64,000 nucleotides of DNA, taken from assembly GCF_025567045.1 (NCBI RefSeq), contig NZ_JAOQJK010000008.1, positions 111,535 to 175,534 of the forward strand, written 5' to 3'. Origin of the DNA: Barnesiella propionica (GTDB lineage Bacteria > Bacteroidota > Bacteroidia > Bacteroidales > Barnesiellaceae). The notes below the pieces were generated by a model. The model ran no database searches. It had not been told where the DNA came from and was given only the letters and a program-made list of their open reading frames with translations. Shown here one piece after another: positions 27,692 through 36,454 of the stretch (position 1 is its first letter; each line of letters opens with the position of its first letter). The position numbers and the translations under genes are program-made.

Positions 27692-28759
27692 TTATTTTAA
27701 AGTTAGTCTGTCTAATAAGGATATATATAGTTCTATAGCTTCTCTTATTTCATCAAGTTTGATATATTCGTCTGCCGTATGAGAACGGGCAGAATCGCCC
27801 GGGCCTATTTTTACCGAGGGGAAAGGCATAAGGGCTTGATCGGACAATGTCGGGGAACCGAAAGGTTGTTTTCCTGCTATAATTGCCCGTTGGACGAAAG
27901 GATGCGAAAGTTCGATACGGGAAGAGTTTAGCCGTAAAGAGCGGGGTGTGATATCGCATGGAATTTGTTTTTTCAGGATATCTACGACTTCTTTATTCGT
28001 ATAATGGTCATTTGTTCGGATATCTACCACAAAGTCGCAACGGTCGGGTATAACGTTATGTTGTGTTCCAGCCTGTATTTGTGTGACACTTATTTTTATG
28101 CTGCCTAAATTTTCGGAAATTTTCGGAAAAGAGAAATCCCGTAAAGCGCTGATTATAGGCAGAGCTTTATATATTGCGTTTTCCCCTTCGTTTCTGGCTG
28201 CATGTCCTGATGTTCCGTATACACTACAATCCAGAACAATAAGTCCTTTTTCGGCTATCGCCGGAGCCATGTCGGTAGGTTCTCCCACTATAGCGAAATC
28301 TATAACCGGTAATTCAGGGAGGATACTTTCTATTCCGTTTTTTCCGGATACTTCTTCTTCGGCAGAAGCCAGAAAGATCAAATTGTATTTTTGGTCTGTT
28401 TTTATGAGATATAGAAAAGCGGAAAGAAGGGAAACTACAGACGCGCCGGCATCGTTGCTGCCCAGACCGTAAAGCCGGCCGTCTTCAATAACAGGCATAA
28501 AAGGTTCTTTTTTCCAGCCTGCTACCGGTTTTACCGTATCGATATGTGAGTTTAATAAAATAGTTGGATGAGATAAATTATATTGTGGGGAAATTGCCCA
28601 TACATTATTGCCTTTACGGTAAGAAGTGATGCCTTCAGACGATATGACCGATTCGATGAGGTCGGCGGCTTTTACTTCTTCCCGGCTTATGGACGGATTG
28701 CTGATTAGATTTTTTAACAAATCCAAGGCCTTATAATATAATTCGTCTTTAGTAGCCAT
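27692..28759 (-). CDS. M20 family metallohydrolase (ArgE/DapE-like)
   Basis: 355 aa. A dinuclear-zinc M20 peptidase: first His and Asp in LLNSHIDTVKPV, bridging Asp in GLGSNDAGASVV, the catalytic Glu pair in ASAEEEVSGKNG, then GEPTDMAPAIAEKG and a lid domain (TSGHAARNEGENAIYKA). The Bacteroidota relatives are annotated as deacylases of N-acyl-ornithine; Bacteroides makes arginine through N-succinyl intermediates, so desuccinylation of N-succinylornithine is the likely reaction. argB lies 3.3 kb away on the other strand, consistent with but not proving that role. DapE is the alternative. A TATCTTTG box on the minus strand lies at 28779-28786. Confidence 0.85.
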   Translation of the reverse strand: MATKDELYYKALDLLKNLISNPSISREEVKAADLIESVISSEGITSYRKGNNVWAISPQYNLSHPTILLNSHIDTVKPVAGWKKEPFMPVIEDGRLYGLGSNDAGASVVSLLSAFLYLIKTDQKYNLIFLASAEEEVSGKNGIESILPELPVIDFAIVGEPTDMAPAIAEKGLIVLDCSVYGTSGHAARNEGENAIYKALPIISALRDFSFPKISENLGSIKISVTQIQAGTQHNVIPDRCDFVVDIRTNDHYTNKEVVDILKKQIPCDITPRSLRLNSSRIELSHPFVQRAIIAGKQPFGSPTLSDQALMPFPSVKIGPGDSARSHTADEYIKLDEIREAIELYISLLDRLTLK

Positions 28760-28778
28760 TTTTGTAATCTTTATATGG

Positions 28779-28786
28779 CAAAGATA
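28779..28786 (-). promoter_or_regulatory. Probable -7 box of M20 hydrolase gene
   Basis: TATCTTTG on the minus strand, a perfect TAnnTTTG, 19 nt upstream of the start codon. No -33 element was identified. Confidence 0.5.
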
Positions 28787-29009
28787 AAAGTTTTTCCGTT
28801 TTTTCTCTCTATAAAAGCTTTAAATCTTGTATGGGTTAATGCTTTTAAGAATATGAATAGAGTAAAACGAGTAGGTTTAATTATAAATAAAAAATAATAT
28901 ATGTATATAAATATGTATAAAATAGCGCGATTATTCAGTAAGAGCTATATAAATAGTATGAAATAGGGTTTAAATCTTATTAAAAATAAATTCATATATA
29001 ATTAATGAT

Positions 29010-29017
29010 TAACTTTG
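29010..29017 (+). promoter_or_regulatory. Probable -7 box of acyl-CoA ligase gene
   Basis: TAACTTTG, a perfect TAnnTTTG, 23 nt upstream of the ATG at 29041. Its position downstream of a possible earlier ATG (29005) argues for the later start. The preceding 28787-29009 is AT-rich with no other feature seen. Confidence 0.45.
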
Positions 29018-29040
29018 TCGCAGATTTTGAACGTTTTTAT

Positions 29041-30843
29041 ATGATAAATCAACTTACTTCTCTAGTCCGTCGCCAGGCTTCTAAATATGGTGAACGGGAG
29101 GCATTCAGCCACCGGGACTATTCTTCAGACACATGGATATCCACTTCCTGGAATACTTTTTCCGAACAAGTTACAGATGCTGCTAAGGCTATGGCTATGA
29201 TTGGAATTCGTGAATTGGAGAATATCGGTACTTATACGCAAAATAAGCCGGAAGGTCTTATTGTGGATTTTGCCGCATTCGATAACAGAGCTGTTCCGGT
29301 TCCGTTATATCCTACAAGTTCTTTAGATCAGATAGAATATATTATAAATGAAGCGGAGATTCGTTTCCTTTTTGTCGGAGAACAGGCTCAATATGACAAT
29401 GCAATCGAGGCGCAGCGTATTTGCAAGACTTTGGAAAAACTTGTCATTTTTGATAATACGGTTTGCCTGAAAAAAGAGGATACGACATCTATTTATTTTG
29501 ATAATTTTATGGAAATGGGACGCCATGCCGACAATGATGCTGTGGTGGAGCAACGTCGCTCAAATGGCTCTCCGGATGATCTTGCTACCCTTATTTATAC
29601 ATCGGGGACTACCGGAGAACCTAAAGGTGTAATGTTGACTCATTCGAATCTGGATGAAGCTATGCGTATACACCGGCAAAGATTGATTTGCGTGTCCGAT
29701 AAGGATGTGTCACTTTGTTTTCTACCCCTTACCCATGTATTTGAAAGAGCCTGGACTTATTTCTGTTTGACCGTTGGAATGCGCGTGGCAATCAATCTCA
29801 ATCCTAAAGATATTCAGCAAACTATACGTGAAGTACGTCCTACTATCATGTGCAGTGTACCCAGGTTCTGGGAAAAAGTTTATACGGCTGTCCAAGAAAA
29901 AATGGTATCCTCGAAAGGTCTCGTTCGTTTATTGATGAAACGCGCCTTGAAAGTGGGTAAAAAATATAATCTCGATTATGTTCGGCAGAATAAGATGGCT
30001 CCGTTATGGTTGGAGTTGGAATATAAATTTTTCGATAAAATCGTTTTAAATAAAATACGTAAAACGATCGGCATTGAAAAAGGAAATATATTTCCCACAG
30101 CCGGAGCCCCTTTGTCCGATACTATAAACGAGTTCCTGCATTCCTGTGGAATAAACATAGTCTATGGTTACGGACTTTCGGAAACGACTGCTACAGTGAC
30201 GTGCTTCGACTTTACCGGTTATGAAATAGGTACGGTGGGAAGTGTTATGCCCGATGTGAAAATTAAGGTAGGAGAAAATAACGAGATTCTGGTAAAGGCG
30301 GCTACGGTAATGAAAGGTTATTATAAGAAGCCTGAAGAGACAGCCAAGGTTTTTACGCAGGATGGTTGGTTCAAAACAGGCGATGCCGGAAAATTATCTG
30401 CAGACGGTTCATTGGTATTAACGGAACGTATCAAGGATTTATTTAAAACTTCAAACGGCAAATACATTGCTCCCCAGGCTATAGAAACCCGGTTGGGAGA
30501 AGATAAATATATTGACCAGATTGCTGTTATCGGAGACCAGCGGAAATATGTAACGGCTATTATAATACCGGCTTATGAAGCTTTAAAAGAATATGCCGCA
30601 CAACAACAGATAAAATATCATAATCTGGAAGAACTGGTTAAAAACCAGAAAATACATAAACTTATTGAGGAGCGTATAGATACGTTACAAAAGAATTTTG
30701 CACGTTTCGAACAAATAAAACGATTTACTCTTCTTCCCCGTGCATTCAGTATGGAAACGGGTGAATTGACAAATACTTTAAAAATACGCAGACCTATAAT
30801 CAACCAACTTTATAGTGCCGAGATAGAAGCAATGTATGCTTAA
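29041..30843 (+). CDS. fadD: Long-chain acyl-CoA ligase (AMP-forming)
   Basis: 600 aa from MINQLTSLVRRQASKYGERE. The adenylate-forming signature TLIYTSGTTGEPKGVMLTHSNL is near residue 185. It is followed by CFLPLTHVFERAWTYFCL, the A5-type YGYGLSETTATVTCFD, GWFKTGDAGKLSADGSLVLTERIKDLFKTSNGKYIAPQAIE (hinge and A8) and a C-terminal lysine region (LTNTLKIRRPIINQLY). It activates fatty acids to acyl-CoA via acyl-AMP for phospholipid remodelling or uptake. No membrane anchor was seen. It is a lone gene followed by the hairpin that overlaps the prfB promoter. Confidence 0.93.
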   Translation: MINQLTSLVRRQASKYGEREAFSHRDYSSDTWISTSWNTFSEQVTDAAKAMAMIGIRELENIGTYTQNKPEGLIVDFAAFDNRAVPVPLYPTSSLDQIEYIINEAEIRFLFVGEQAQYDNAIEAQRICKTLEKLVIFDNTVCLKKEDTTSIYFDNFMEMGRHADNDAVVEQRRSNGSPDDLATLIYTSGTTGEPKGVMLTHSNLDEAMRIHRQRLICVSDKDVSLCFLPLTHVFERAWTYFCLTVGMRVAINLNPKDIQQTIREVRPTIMCSVPRFWEKVYTAVQEKMVSSKGLVRLLMKRALKVGKKYNLDYVRQNKMAPLWLELEYKFFDKIVLNKIRKTIGIEKGNIFPTAGAPLSDTINEFLHSCGINIVYGYGLSETTATVTCFDFTGYEIGTVGSVMPDVKIKVGENNEILVKAATVMKGYYKKPEETAKVFTQDGWFKTGDAGKLSADGSLVLTERIKDLFKTSNGKYIAPQAIETRLGEDKYIDQIAVIGDQRKYVTAIIIPAYEALKEYAAQQQIKYHNLEELVKNQKIHKLIEERIDTLQKNFARFEQIKRFTLLPRAFSMETGELTNTLKIRRPIINQLYSAEIEAMYA

Positions 30844-30855
30844 ATAGAGATAAAA

Positions 30856-30903
30856 TTTGGCAGAATGGCTAAGGGTGTATATTTTTGTACACCCTTAGTC
30901 ATT
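30856..30903 (+). promoter_or_regulatory. prfB promoter embedded in a 16-bp inverted repeat
   Basis: TTTG (30856-30859), a 20-nt spacer, then TATTTTTG (30880-30887) fits the -33/-7 consensus with ideal spacing, about 51 nt upstream of the prfB ATG. The -7 box is exactly the 8-nt loop of an inverted repeat with arms 30864-30879 and 30888-30903 (core CTAAGGGTGTA/TACACCCTTAG, one G-T pair). The hairpin could also end transcription of the acyl-CoA ligase gene, though no clean T-run follows. Confidence 0.6.
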
Positions 30904-30938
30904 ATTATATAAGTGATTATTTAAAATAGAATATAAAT

Positions 30939-32049
30939 ATGATTACACAAGAGCAATTAAAAGAGACGGAAGAGCGCAAGCTTGCGCTTAGGAGGTACCT
31001 TTGACATCGATTCAAAGATAATAGAAGTAGAAGAAGAAGAATTGCGCACTCATGTGCCCGACTTTTGGGAAGATCAGAAAAAAGCTGAGGCGCAGATGCG
31101 TAAAGTCAAAGAACTTCATTTTTGGATTGACGGATATAAAGAAGTCGATAAAGAAGTAGAAGAGTTGAAACTGGCCTTTGATTTTGTAAAAGAGGGGATA
31201 ATTACGGAAGAAGAACTTGACCAGATTTACGAACGTGCCGTGACAATGCTTGAAAAGCTGGAGTTAAGGAATATGTTACGACGGGAAGAAGATAAACTGG
31301 GTGTCGTACTTAAAATTAATTCCGGTGCGGGTGGTACGGAAAGTCAGGACTGGGCTTCTATGTTGATGAGGCTTTATCTTCGTTGGGCCGAGCAGCACCA
31401 TTATAAAGTATCGGTTGCGAATTTACTGGAAGGTGATGAGGCTGGTATCAAGTCGGTGACGATGCAGATAGAAGGTGATTTTGCCTATGGTTATTTAAAA
31501 AGCGAGAATGGCGTACATCGTCTGGTGCGTGTTTCCCCGTATAATGCTCAGGGAAAAAGAATGACATCTTTTGCATCGGTTTTTGTAACTCCTCTTGTTG
31601 ATGATTCTATTGAGATTCATATTAATCCGGCCGATGTTTCTTGGGATACTTTCCGTTCCGGCGGAGCTGGCGGACAGAATGTGAATAAAGTAGAAACAGG
31701 CGTGCGGTTACGGTATAACTATAAAGATCCGGAAACGGGAGAGACTCGTGAAATCCTGATAGAGAATACCGAAAGCCGTTCTCAGTTGGACAATCGTGAG
31801 AATGCCATGCGTTTATTGAAGTCTCAGCTATATGATATGGCGTTGCAACGTAAGATGGCCGAGCAACAAAAAATAGAAGCGGGAAAGAAGAAAATCGAAT
31901 GGGGTTCCCAAATCCGCAGTTACGTTTTTGATGACCGCAGGGTGAAAGACCATAGGACCAACTACCAGACGTCCGATGTTCAGGGCGTGATGGATGGTGA
32001 TATAGATAATTTTATTAAGGCGTACCTGATGGAGTACGGTGCTGAATAG
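30939..32049 (+). CDS. prfB: Peptide chain release factor 2, programmed +1 frameshift
   Basis: 369 aa after frameshifting. The ATG at 30939 begins MITQEQLKETEERKLALRRYL, then an in-frame TGA lies at 31002-31004. The site CTTAGGAGGTACCTTTGAC is the classical RF2 recoding element: an internal SD-like AGGAGG, the slippery CTT and TGA-C. Moving +1 gives DIDSKIIEVEEEEL and the rest of RF2. The peptidyl-tRNA hydrolysis motif is GGAGGQNVNKVETGVR. The stop-codon-recognition tripeptide is SPY (RVSPYNAQGKRMTSF), where SPF is usual. RF2 reads UGA and UAA; low RF2 raises frameshifting and so its own synthesis. Its stop overlaps the argB start region. Confidence 0.96.
30988..31005 (+). promoter_or_regulatory. 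RF2 autoregulatory +1 frameshift site
   Basis: TTAGGAGGTACCTTTGAC: AGGAGG at 30990-30995, three bases, then CTT (30999-31001) and TGA (31002-31004) followed by C. The SD-like element, slippery codon and poor UGA-C context are all present. Confidence 0.93.
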
Positions 32050-32051
32050 TG

Positions 32052-32822
32052 ATGGAAAAGCTTACGCTTATTAAGGTCGGCGGTAAAATTGTAGAAGAGC
32101 CGGATACATTACTCAACTTGTTATCTGATTTTTCTATGGTTCCGGGTCATAAGGTCCTGGTACACGGAGGTGGCCGCTCTGCTACCCGTCTTGCCGCCCG
32201 ATTAGGCATAGAAAGTAAGATGATAAATGGACGCCGTGTTACCGATGCCGAAATGCTGGAAGTGGTAACAATGGTTTATGGCGGTCTTGTGAATAAGAAT
32301 ATAGTAGCCGGGTTACAGGCATTGGGAGTAAATGCTTTGGGACTAACCGGAGCAGACATGAACGTATTATTATCCGATAAACGTCCTGCAGGCAGTGTTG
32401 ATTATGGATTTGTAGGCGATATAAAACGTGCAGATGGTTCTGTTCTGGCAAAGCTTATCGGAGAAGGAATTGTGCCGGTAATGGCTCCTCTTACTCATGA
32501 TGGTAAAGGACATATGCTGAATACGAATGCTGATACTATAGCCGGGGAGACGGCTTGTTCACTTGCCTCTTTTTTTGATGTGACACTAGTCTATTGTTTT
32601 GAAAAGCCCGGAGTTTTATTGCAGGAAGATGATGATAACAGCGTAATTCATGAAATCGATTATTGCGGTTTTTTGGATTATGTAAAAAATGGAATCATAC
32701 AAGGAGGTATGATTCCTAAATTAGAAAACGCTTTTGGGGCTATTCGTGCCGGTGTGCGGGAAGTTTTGATAACCCGGGCAGATTGTCTGTGTTATCCTGA
32801 AAAAGGTACAAAAATAGTGTAA
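32052..32822 (+). CDS. argB: Acetylglutamate kinase family protein (probable N-acyl-glutamate kinase of arginine synthesis)
   Basis: 256 aa from the ATG at 32052; a GTG three bases earlier overlaps the prfB stop. Amino-acid kinase fold: IKVGGKIVEEPDTL, VLVHGGGRSATRLAARLG, INGRRVTDAEMLEVVTMVYGG, GLTGADMNVLLSDKRP, AGETACSLASFFD and YCFEKPGVL. It phosphorylates N-acetyl-glutamate, or in Bacteroides-type organisms probably N-succinyl-glutamate, in the second step of arginine synthesis. The substrate cannot be told from these motifs. No other arg gene is adjacent, apart from the M20 deacylase 3.3 kb upstream. Confidence 0.93.
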   Translation: MEKLTLIKVGGKIVEEPDTLLNLLSDFSMVPGHKVLVHGGGRSATRLAARLGIESKMINGRRVTDAEMLEVVTMVYGGLVNKNIVAGLQALGVNALGLTGADMNVLLSDKRPAGSVDYGFVGDIKRADGSVLAKLIGEGIVPVMAPLTHDGKGHMLNTNADTIAGETACSLASFFDVTLVYCFEKPGVLLQEDDDNSVIHEIDYCGFLDYVKNGIIQGGMIPKLENAFGAIRAGVREVLITRADCLCYPEKGTKIV

Positions 32823-32841
32823 GTGTTATTATCGTAAGATT

Positions 32842-32885
32842 AAGAAACCATCTTTTATTTTCAATCAAATAGAAGATGGTTTCTT
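32842..32885. terminator. Bidirectional intrinsic terminator
   Basis: Outer 13-bp perfect stem AAGAAACCATCTT/AAGATGGTTTCTT (32842-32854 and 32873-32885), continued inward by one T-G and five A-T pairs to a TCAATC loop, about 19 bp in all. It lies between argB and the convergent kinase gene. Confidence 0.85.
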
Positions 32886-32909
32886 ATTTGTAAATTATCT
32901 GTTGAACGC

Positions 32910-35666
32910 TTATTTATTTATGTCCAGATATATTTGTATCTTATCTTTTAATTCCTGTGCATGGATGGGTTTAGGTAAATAATCGTTGAAGCCGCTCTTG
33001 AGTACTTTTTGTTCATCTTCGGCGAATGCAAATGCCGTAACAGCGATGATAATCACGGAGCCGGATATTTCTCTTATTTTCCGGGTAGCTTCATAGCCAT
33101 CCATTTCGGGCATTTTTAAATCCATTAATATGATATGAGGATTTTGTTCTTTGAACAATCTTATTGCTTCGATACCATTCCATGCATGGATTAAGGTATA
33201 GTTTTTCTTTAGAACGGTTTCGAATAATTTATAATTACTGGCATTATCTTCAGCAATTAAAATAGTGGGTTTTTCTACTATACCTGTTTCTCCCAAAGTT
33301 ATGTCTTGTAATTTTTCCGATTTGTTCTCGATATTCTGGACAGGTTTGTATGGGATTTTGAACCAGAAAGTGGAACCTTTTCCTTCAGCAGATTCGGCAC
33401 CGATTTTTCCTCCCAGCCGTTGGATAATGCTTTCGCTTATAGCCAGTCCTAATCCTGTCCCTTGTGCGAAATCGTTTAATTTAACAAAACGTCCGAATAT
33501 CTGATCCCGTTTATCTGCCGGTATTCCGCAGCCGGTGTCAGAAACATAAAAATAGATATATCCGTCATCAGTTAATCGATATCCGAAATTTATATTTCCT
33601 TTTTCGGTAAACTTAATAGCATTCGTAATGAAGTTGTTGATTACTTGAGATAAGCGGTTACGCTCGGTATTTATGATGCATTCAGGTATTTTTTCGGTGA
33701 AAGAAACAGATACTTTGCCACTGTTTACTTTTAGTTTTGTTATTTGTTCTATTTCATTCAATAACGAGTTTATATCCACGTCGGTATAAATAAACTCCAA
33801 TGTACCGGCTTCTATTTTGGACAGGTCGAGAATATCTCCGATCAGTTGTAATAAGAGGGCATTGTTATTTTCAATAATATTGAGATATTCTTGTTTTTCT
33901 TCTTCTATATCTGTTTGAGCAAGTACTCCGGAGAATCCTACTATTGCATTTAAAGGTGTACGTATTTCGTGGCTCATATTCGCCAAGAATGCCGATTTTA
34001 GCCTGTTGCTTTCTTCTGCCTGTTCTTTGGCCAGCATCAGATTTTGTTCCATCCGTTTTTGCTCGGTGATTACTATACTTGAACCTATAATTGTTTTCGG
34101 CGTGCCGTTTTCATCATATTCGTAAATGGCTCCTTGCTTGTCTATCCATTCGTATTCCCGGTCGTTGTACCAATGTACCTGATATGTTTCGTGAAATTCT
34201 GTACATTTTCCGTTGAGGAGATCGGTAAAGACGTTACGCATATGTTCTCTGTAATCGGGATGTATGGAATTGATATATTTTTCTACCGAACAATAATATT
34301 TGCCGTTGATAGGTTCTTTTTGGTCTTCGTGATGATAAATATCGTAATTGCATGAGAATATTTGGGTAGGAACGTCACAATCCCAAGGAAGAACTTTTGA
34401 TAAGCTTAATACGGAAGAAAGGATCGAATTGGTAATTTCAAATTCATTTTTAGCTTTGGTTAAGGATAGTTCCATTTCTTTATGCTGGTCCACCGATGCA
34501 GTAGTACCGATCAAACGTGTTATTTTTCCTGAAGAATCTTTTTTTTCTATTGATATATGTAATTCTATCCATGTGTATTTCCCTGTTTTTCTGAAGTCGG
34601 CTCTTATTGTTTTTTGAATATTATCCACTAAACCTTTTTCGAAATTGTCAAAATCTGTACAAATACCACTTTGGTCGTCAGGATGAATAGCTTCCAGAAA
34701 TTTATCGAGAGGGATTTTCAGATCCCAGTTTAGAGTTTCTACAGGCAAGCCTTTTATTTGTTTGGAATCCAGGATGAATTCTTTGTTTATTATATCGTAA
34801 TTCCAAAGCATCATGCGGCTTATATTAAGGGCTAGCATCAGTTTTTGGGTAACCGATTTTATCTGTTCTTGTTGTTTTTGTAAATCTGTTATATCTGATG
34901 TGCTGCATACCAGCCATTTGGTATCTCCGTATGAAAAGATATTCTTGGTTACAAGTAATGAATGTGTTACCCCATCTTTAGTAACGAATGTTTCTATATC
35001 CTGATACGAGCCATTTGTCTTGGCTAAATCTCTGTCAAATTTACGAATGGCTTCTGCTTCTTCATAATTCATGAAAAGATGTTCCGTTTTTCCGATGACT
35101 TCTTCTGATGTAAGCCCGAAGAAAGATGATTTTTTACTCCAGAATATATATTTTTCAGTAGTCATATCTTTTATGGAAACGGGGATTGCCATATTTTCCA
35201 TAGCCCGGTTCAGGAATATTCTTAATTTTTCAGATTCAATTTTATTTAAGGTATTCTCGGTTATATCTCTTAAAAATGTAATGACAAGGTTTTCTTTTAA
35301 ATATGCGGTACATACTTCAAAATATATGATTTTCCCTCGTACAGGTAGATTGAATTCAAACCTTCTTCGCGTCTGGTTATTAATAGCATGGTTAAGGTTT
35401 CTGGCATAATCTTCCGCCATTTTTTTGTCCATAATAATATCACGAACGTTCATCCCTATCATTTTTTGTGAAGGGATAGGCAGTATGGTATCATCGGCAT
35501 TAAATACTTTAATGATGTTCAACTCTTTATCATGGATAAATATCATATCGGGTGTTACGGATATAATTTCGTTATTCAAATCCTCCATGCCGATATTTCG
35601 TGTTGAATACGGCATTTCGATTTTGCGTTTCAGGAAATTAGCGAAAAAACTTTGAAACTTATTCAT
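32910..35666 (-). CDS. Cytoplasmic hybrid sensor histidine kinase with several PAS domains
   Basis: 918 aa, no signal peptide or membrane helix seen. Residues about 25-540 hold probably four PAS/PAC units, for example [18 protein letters not shown] and [18 protein letters not shown] at PAC ends. The transmitter follows: H-box [20 protein letters not shown] (His566), N-box [14 protein letters not shown]1 DTGCGIP and G2 GTGLGLAI. A receiver domain spans about 798-918 with [14 protein letters not shown], phospho-acceptor Asp849 in [11 protein letters not shown] and the conserved Lys in LPKPI. It should sense an internal signal by PAS ligand or redox and phosphorelay to its own receiver. No separate output regulator or Hpt gene is adjacent. 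Confidence 0.93.
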   Translation of the reverse strand: MNKFQSFFANFLKRKIEMPYSTRNIGMEDLNNEIISVTPDMIFIHDKELNIIKVFNADDTILPIPSQKMIGMNVRDIIMDKKMAEDYARNLNHAINNQTRRRFEFNLPVRGKIIYFEVCTAYLKENLVITFLRDITENTLNKIESEKLRIFLNRAMENMAIPVSIKDMTTEKYIFWSKKSSFFGLTSEEVIGKTEHLFMNYEEAEAIRKFDRDLAKTNGSYQDIETFVTKDGVTHSLLVTKNIFSYGDTKWLVCSTSDITDLQKQQEQIKSVTQKLMLALNISRMMLWNYDIINKEFILDSKQIKGLPVETLNWDLKIPLDKFLEAIHPDDQSGICTDFDNFEKGLVDNIQKTIRADFRKTGKYTWIELHISIEKKDSSGKITRLIGTTASVDQHKEMELSLTKAKNEFEITNSILSSVLSLSKVLPWDCDVPTQIFSCNYDIYHHEDQKEPINGKYYCSVEKYINSIHPDYREHMRNVFTDLLNGKCTEFHETYQVHWYNDREYEWIDKQGAIYEYDENGTPKTIIGSSIVITEQKRMEQNLMLAKEQAEESNRLKSAFLANMSHEIRTPLNAIVGFSGVLAQTDIEEEKQEYLNIIENNNALLLQLIGDILDLSKIEAGTLEFIYTDVDINSLLNEIEQITKLKVNSGKVSVSFTEKIPECIINTERNRLSQVINNFITNAIKFTEKGNINFGYRLTDDGYIYFYVSDTGCGIPADKRDQIFGRFVKLNDFAQGTGLGLAISESIIQRLGGKIGAESAEGKGSTFWFKIPYKPVQNIENKSEKLQDITLGETGIVEKPTILIAEDNASNYKLFETVLKKNYTLIHAWNGIEAIRLFKEQNPHIILMDLKMPEMDGYEATRKIREISGSVIIIAVTAFAFAEDEQKVLKSGFNDYLPKPIHAQELKDKIQIYLDINK

Positions 35667-36454
35667 AATTGTATGCGTATATTATCTATTCAAAGTAGCT
35701 ATAATTATAGTTTTAATGGGATAATCGGAGTTTCTATTTATTAAAGACTATTATTCAAAGGTAATTATAAATAATATATTTAATGTATTTATTTCTATTA
35801 TTTTATGAGTATGGTGAAGTTGACGTAGTTTATTGTGGATTTTATTTATATTTGTTTATCTGATATACTCAACATCCCAGGTGGAGGAACATTTCAAGCC
35901 CGAACCCTCATTTGAATTCGTATAGAAAATATATCGGATGTGATGGCTCCGGAGCAGGTATTATTCAATAGATGATCGTATATGGTACAAGAGTATATTT
36001 GACTATACGTATTGTCTTTGTTGTAAAGCATGAGTTAATATTAAAATTCTTTTTTCATGTGACGATGCGACGTATAGATAGGTTGCCCGGTGGCTTGATC
36101 TCATAAAAATATTGCTGCTAAGGGTGTCTCATCGGCATAAGTGATCAAGTCTTGTATTTTTTATACTGCGTAGTTTAATATTGTAGAGCGTGTTTTATTT
36201 GCGATAAGATTTTTCTCTTAGATTTAAATCGAGTATGACTGTATCGGCAGGAAGTAAGTTGCTGTTTTACTTTTGGCCTGGAGGTAGTTTATTGAATGAT
36301 TGGGTGTCTTTAAAAACATCGTCAATTTCTTTTGGGTGTAATGCCTAAACCATATTTGTGTTTAAAAAGTTACAAAATTAATATGGTATAAATATAGAGA
36401 TAAAACAATTTTTGTATTGTAGAATTGACAGAAAACGTTTTATCGTCATATTAT
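35667..36454. other. Intergenic region with possible decayed coding traces
   Basis: 788 nt with no intact gene. On the minus strand, 36041-36154 reads with one in-frame stop as QDLITYADETPLAAIFL, stop, DQATGQPIYTSHRHMKKEF, and 36267-36338 reads HPKEIDDVFKDTQSFNKLPPG before a stop. Both look more protein-like than chance AT-rich sequence but match no family I know. No IS ends, repeats or tRNA were seen. A remnant of a lost gene is possible. Confidence 0.3.

Noticed and set aside
31002..31004. In-frame TGA in prfB read as a pseudogene mutation
   Set aside because: The full RF2 recoding context is present, so it is the programmed frameshift site.
32049..32051. GTG start for argB overlapping the prfB stop
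   Set aside because: The ATG directly after it gives the normal N-terminus MEKLTLIKVGGK; the GTG adds only one residue.
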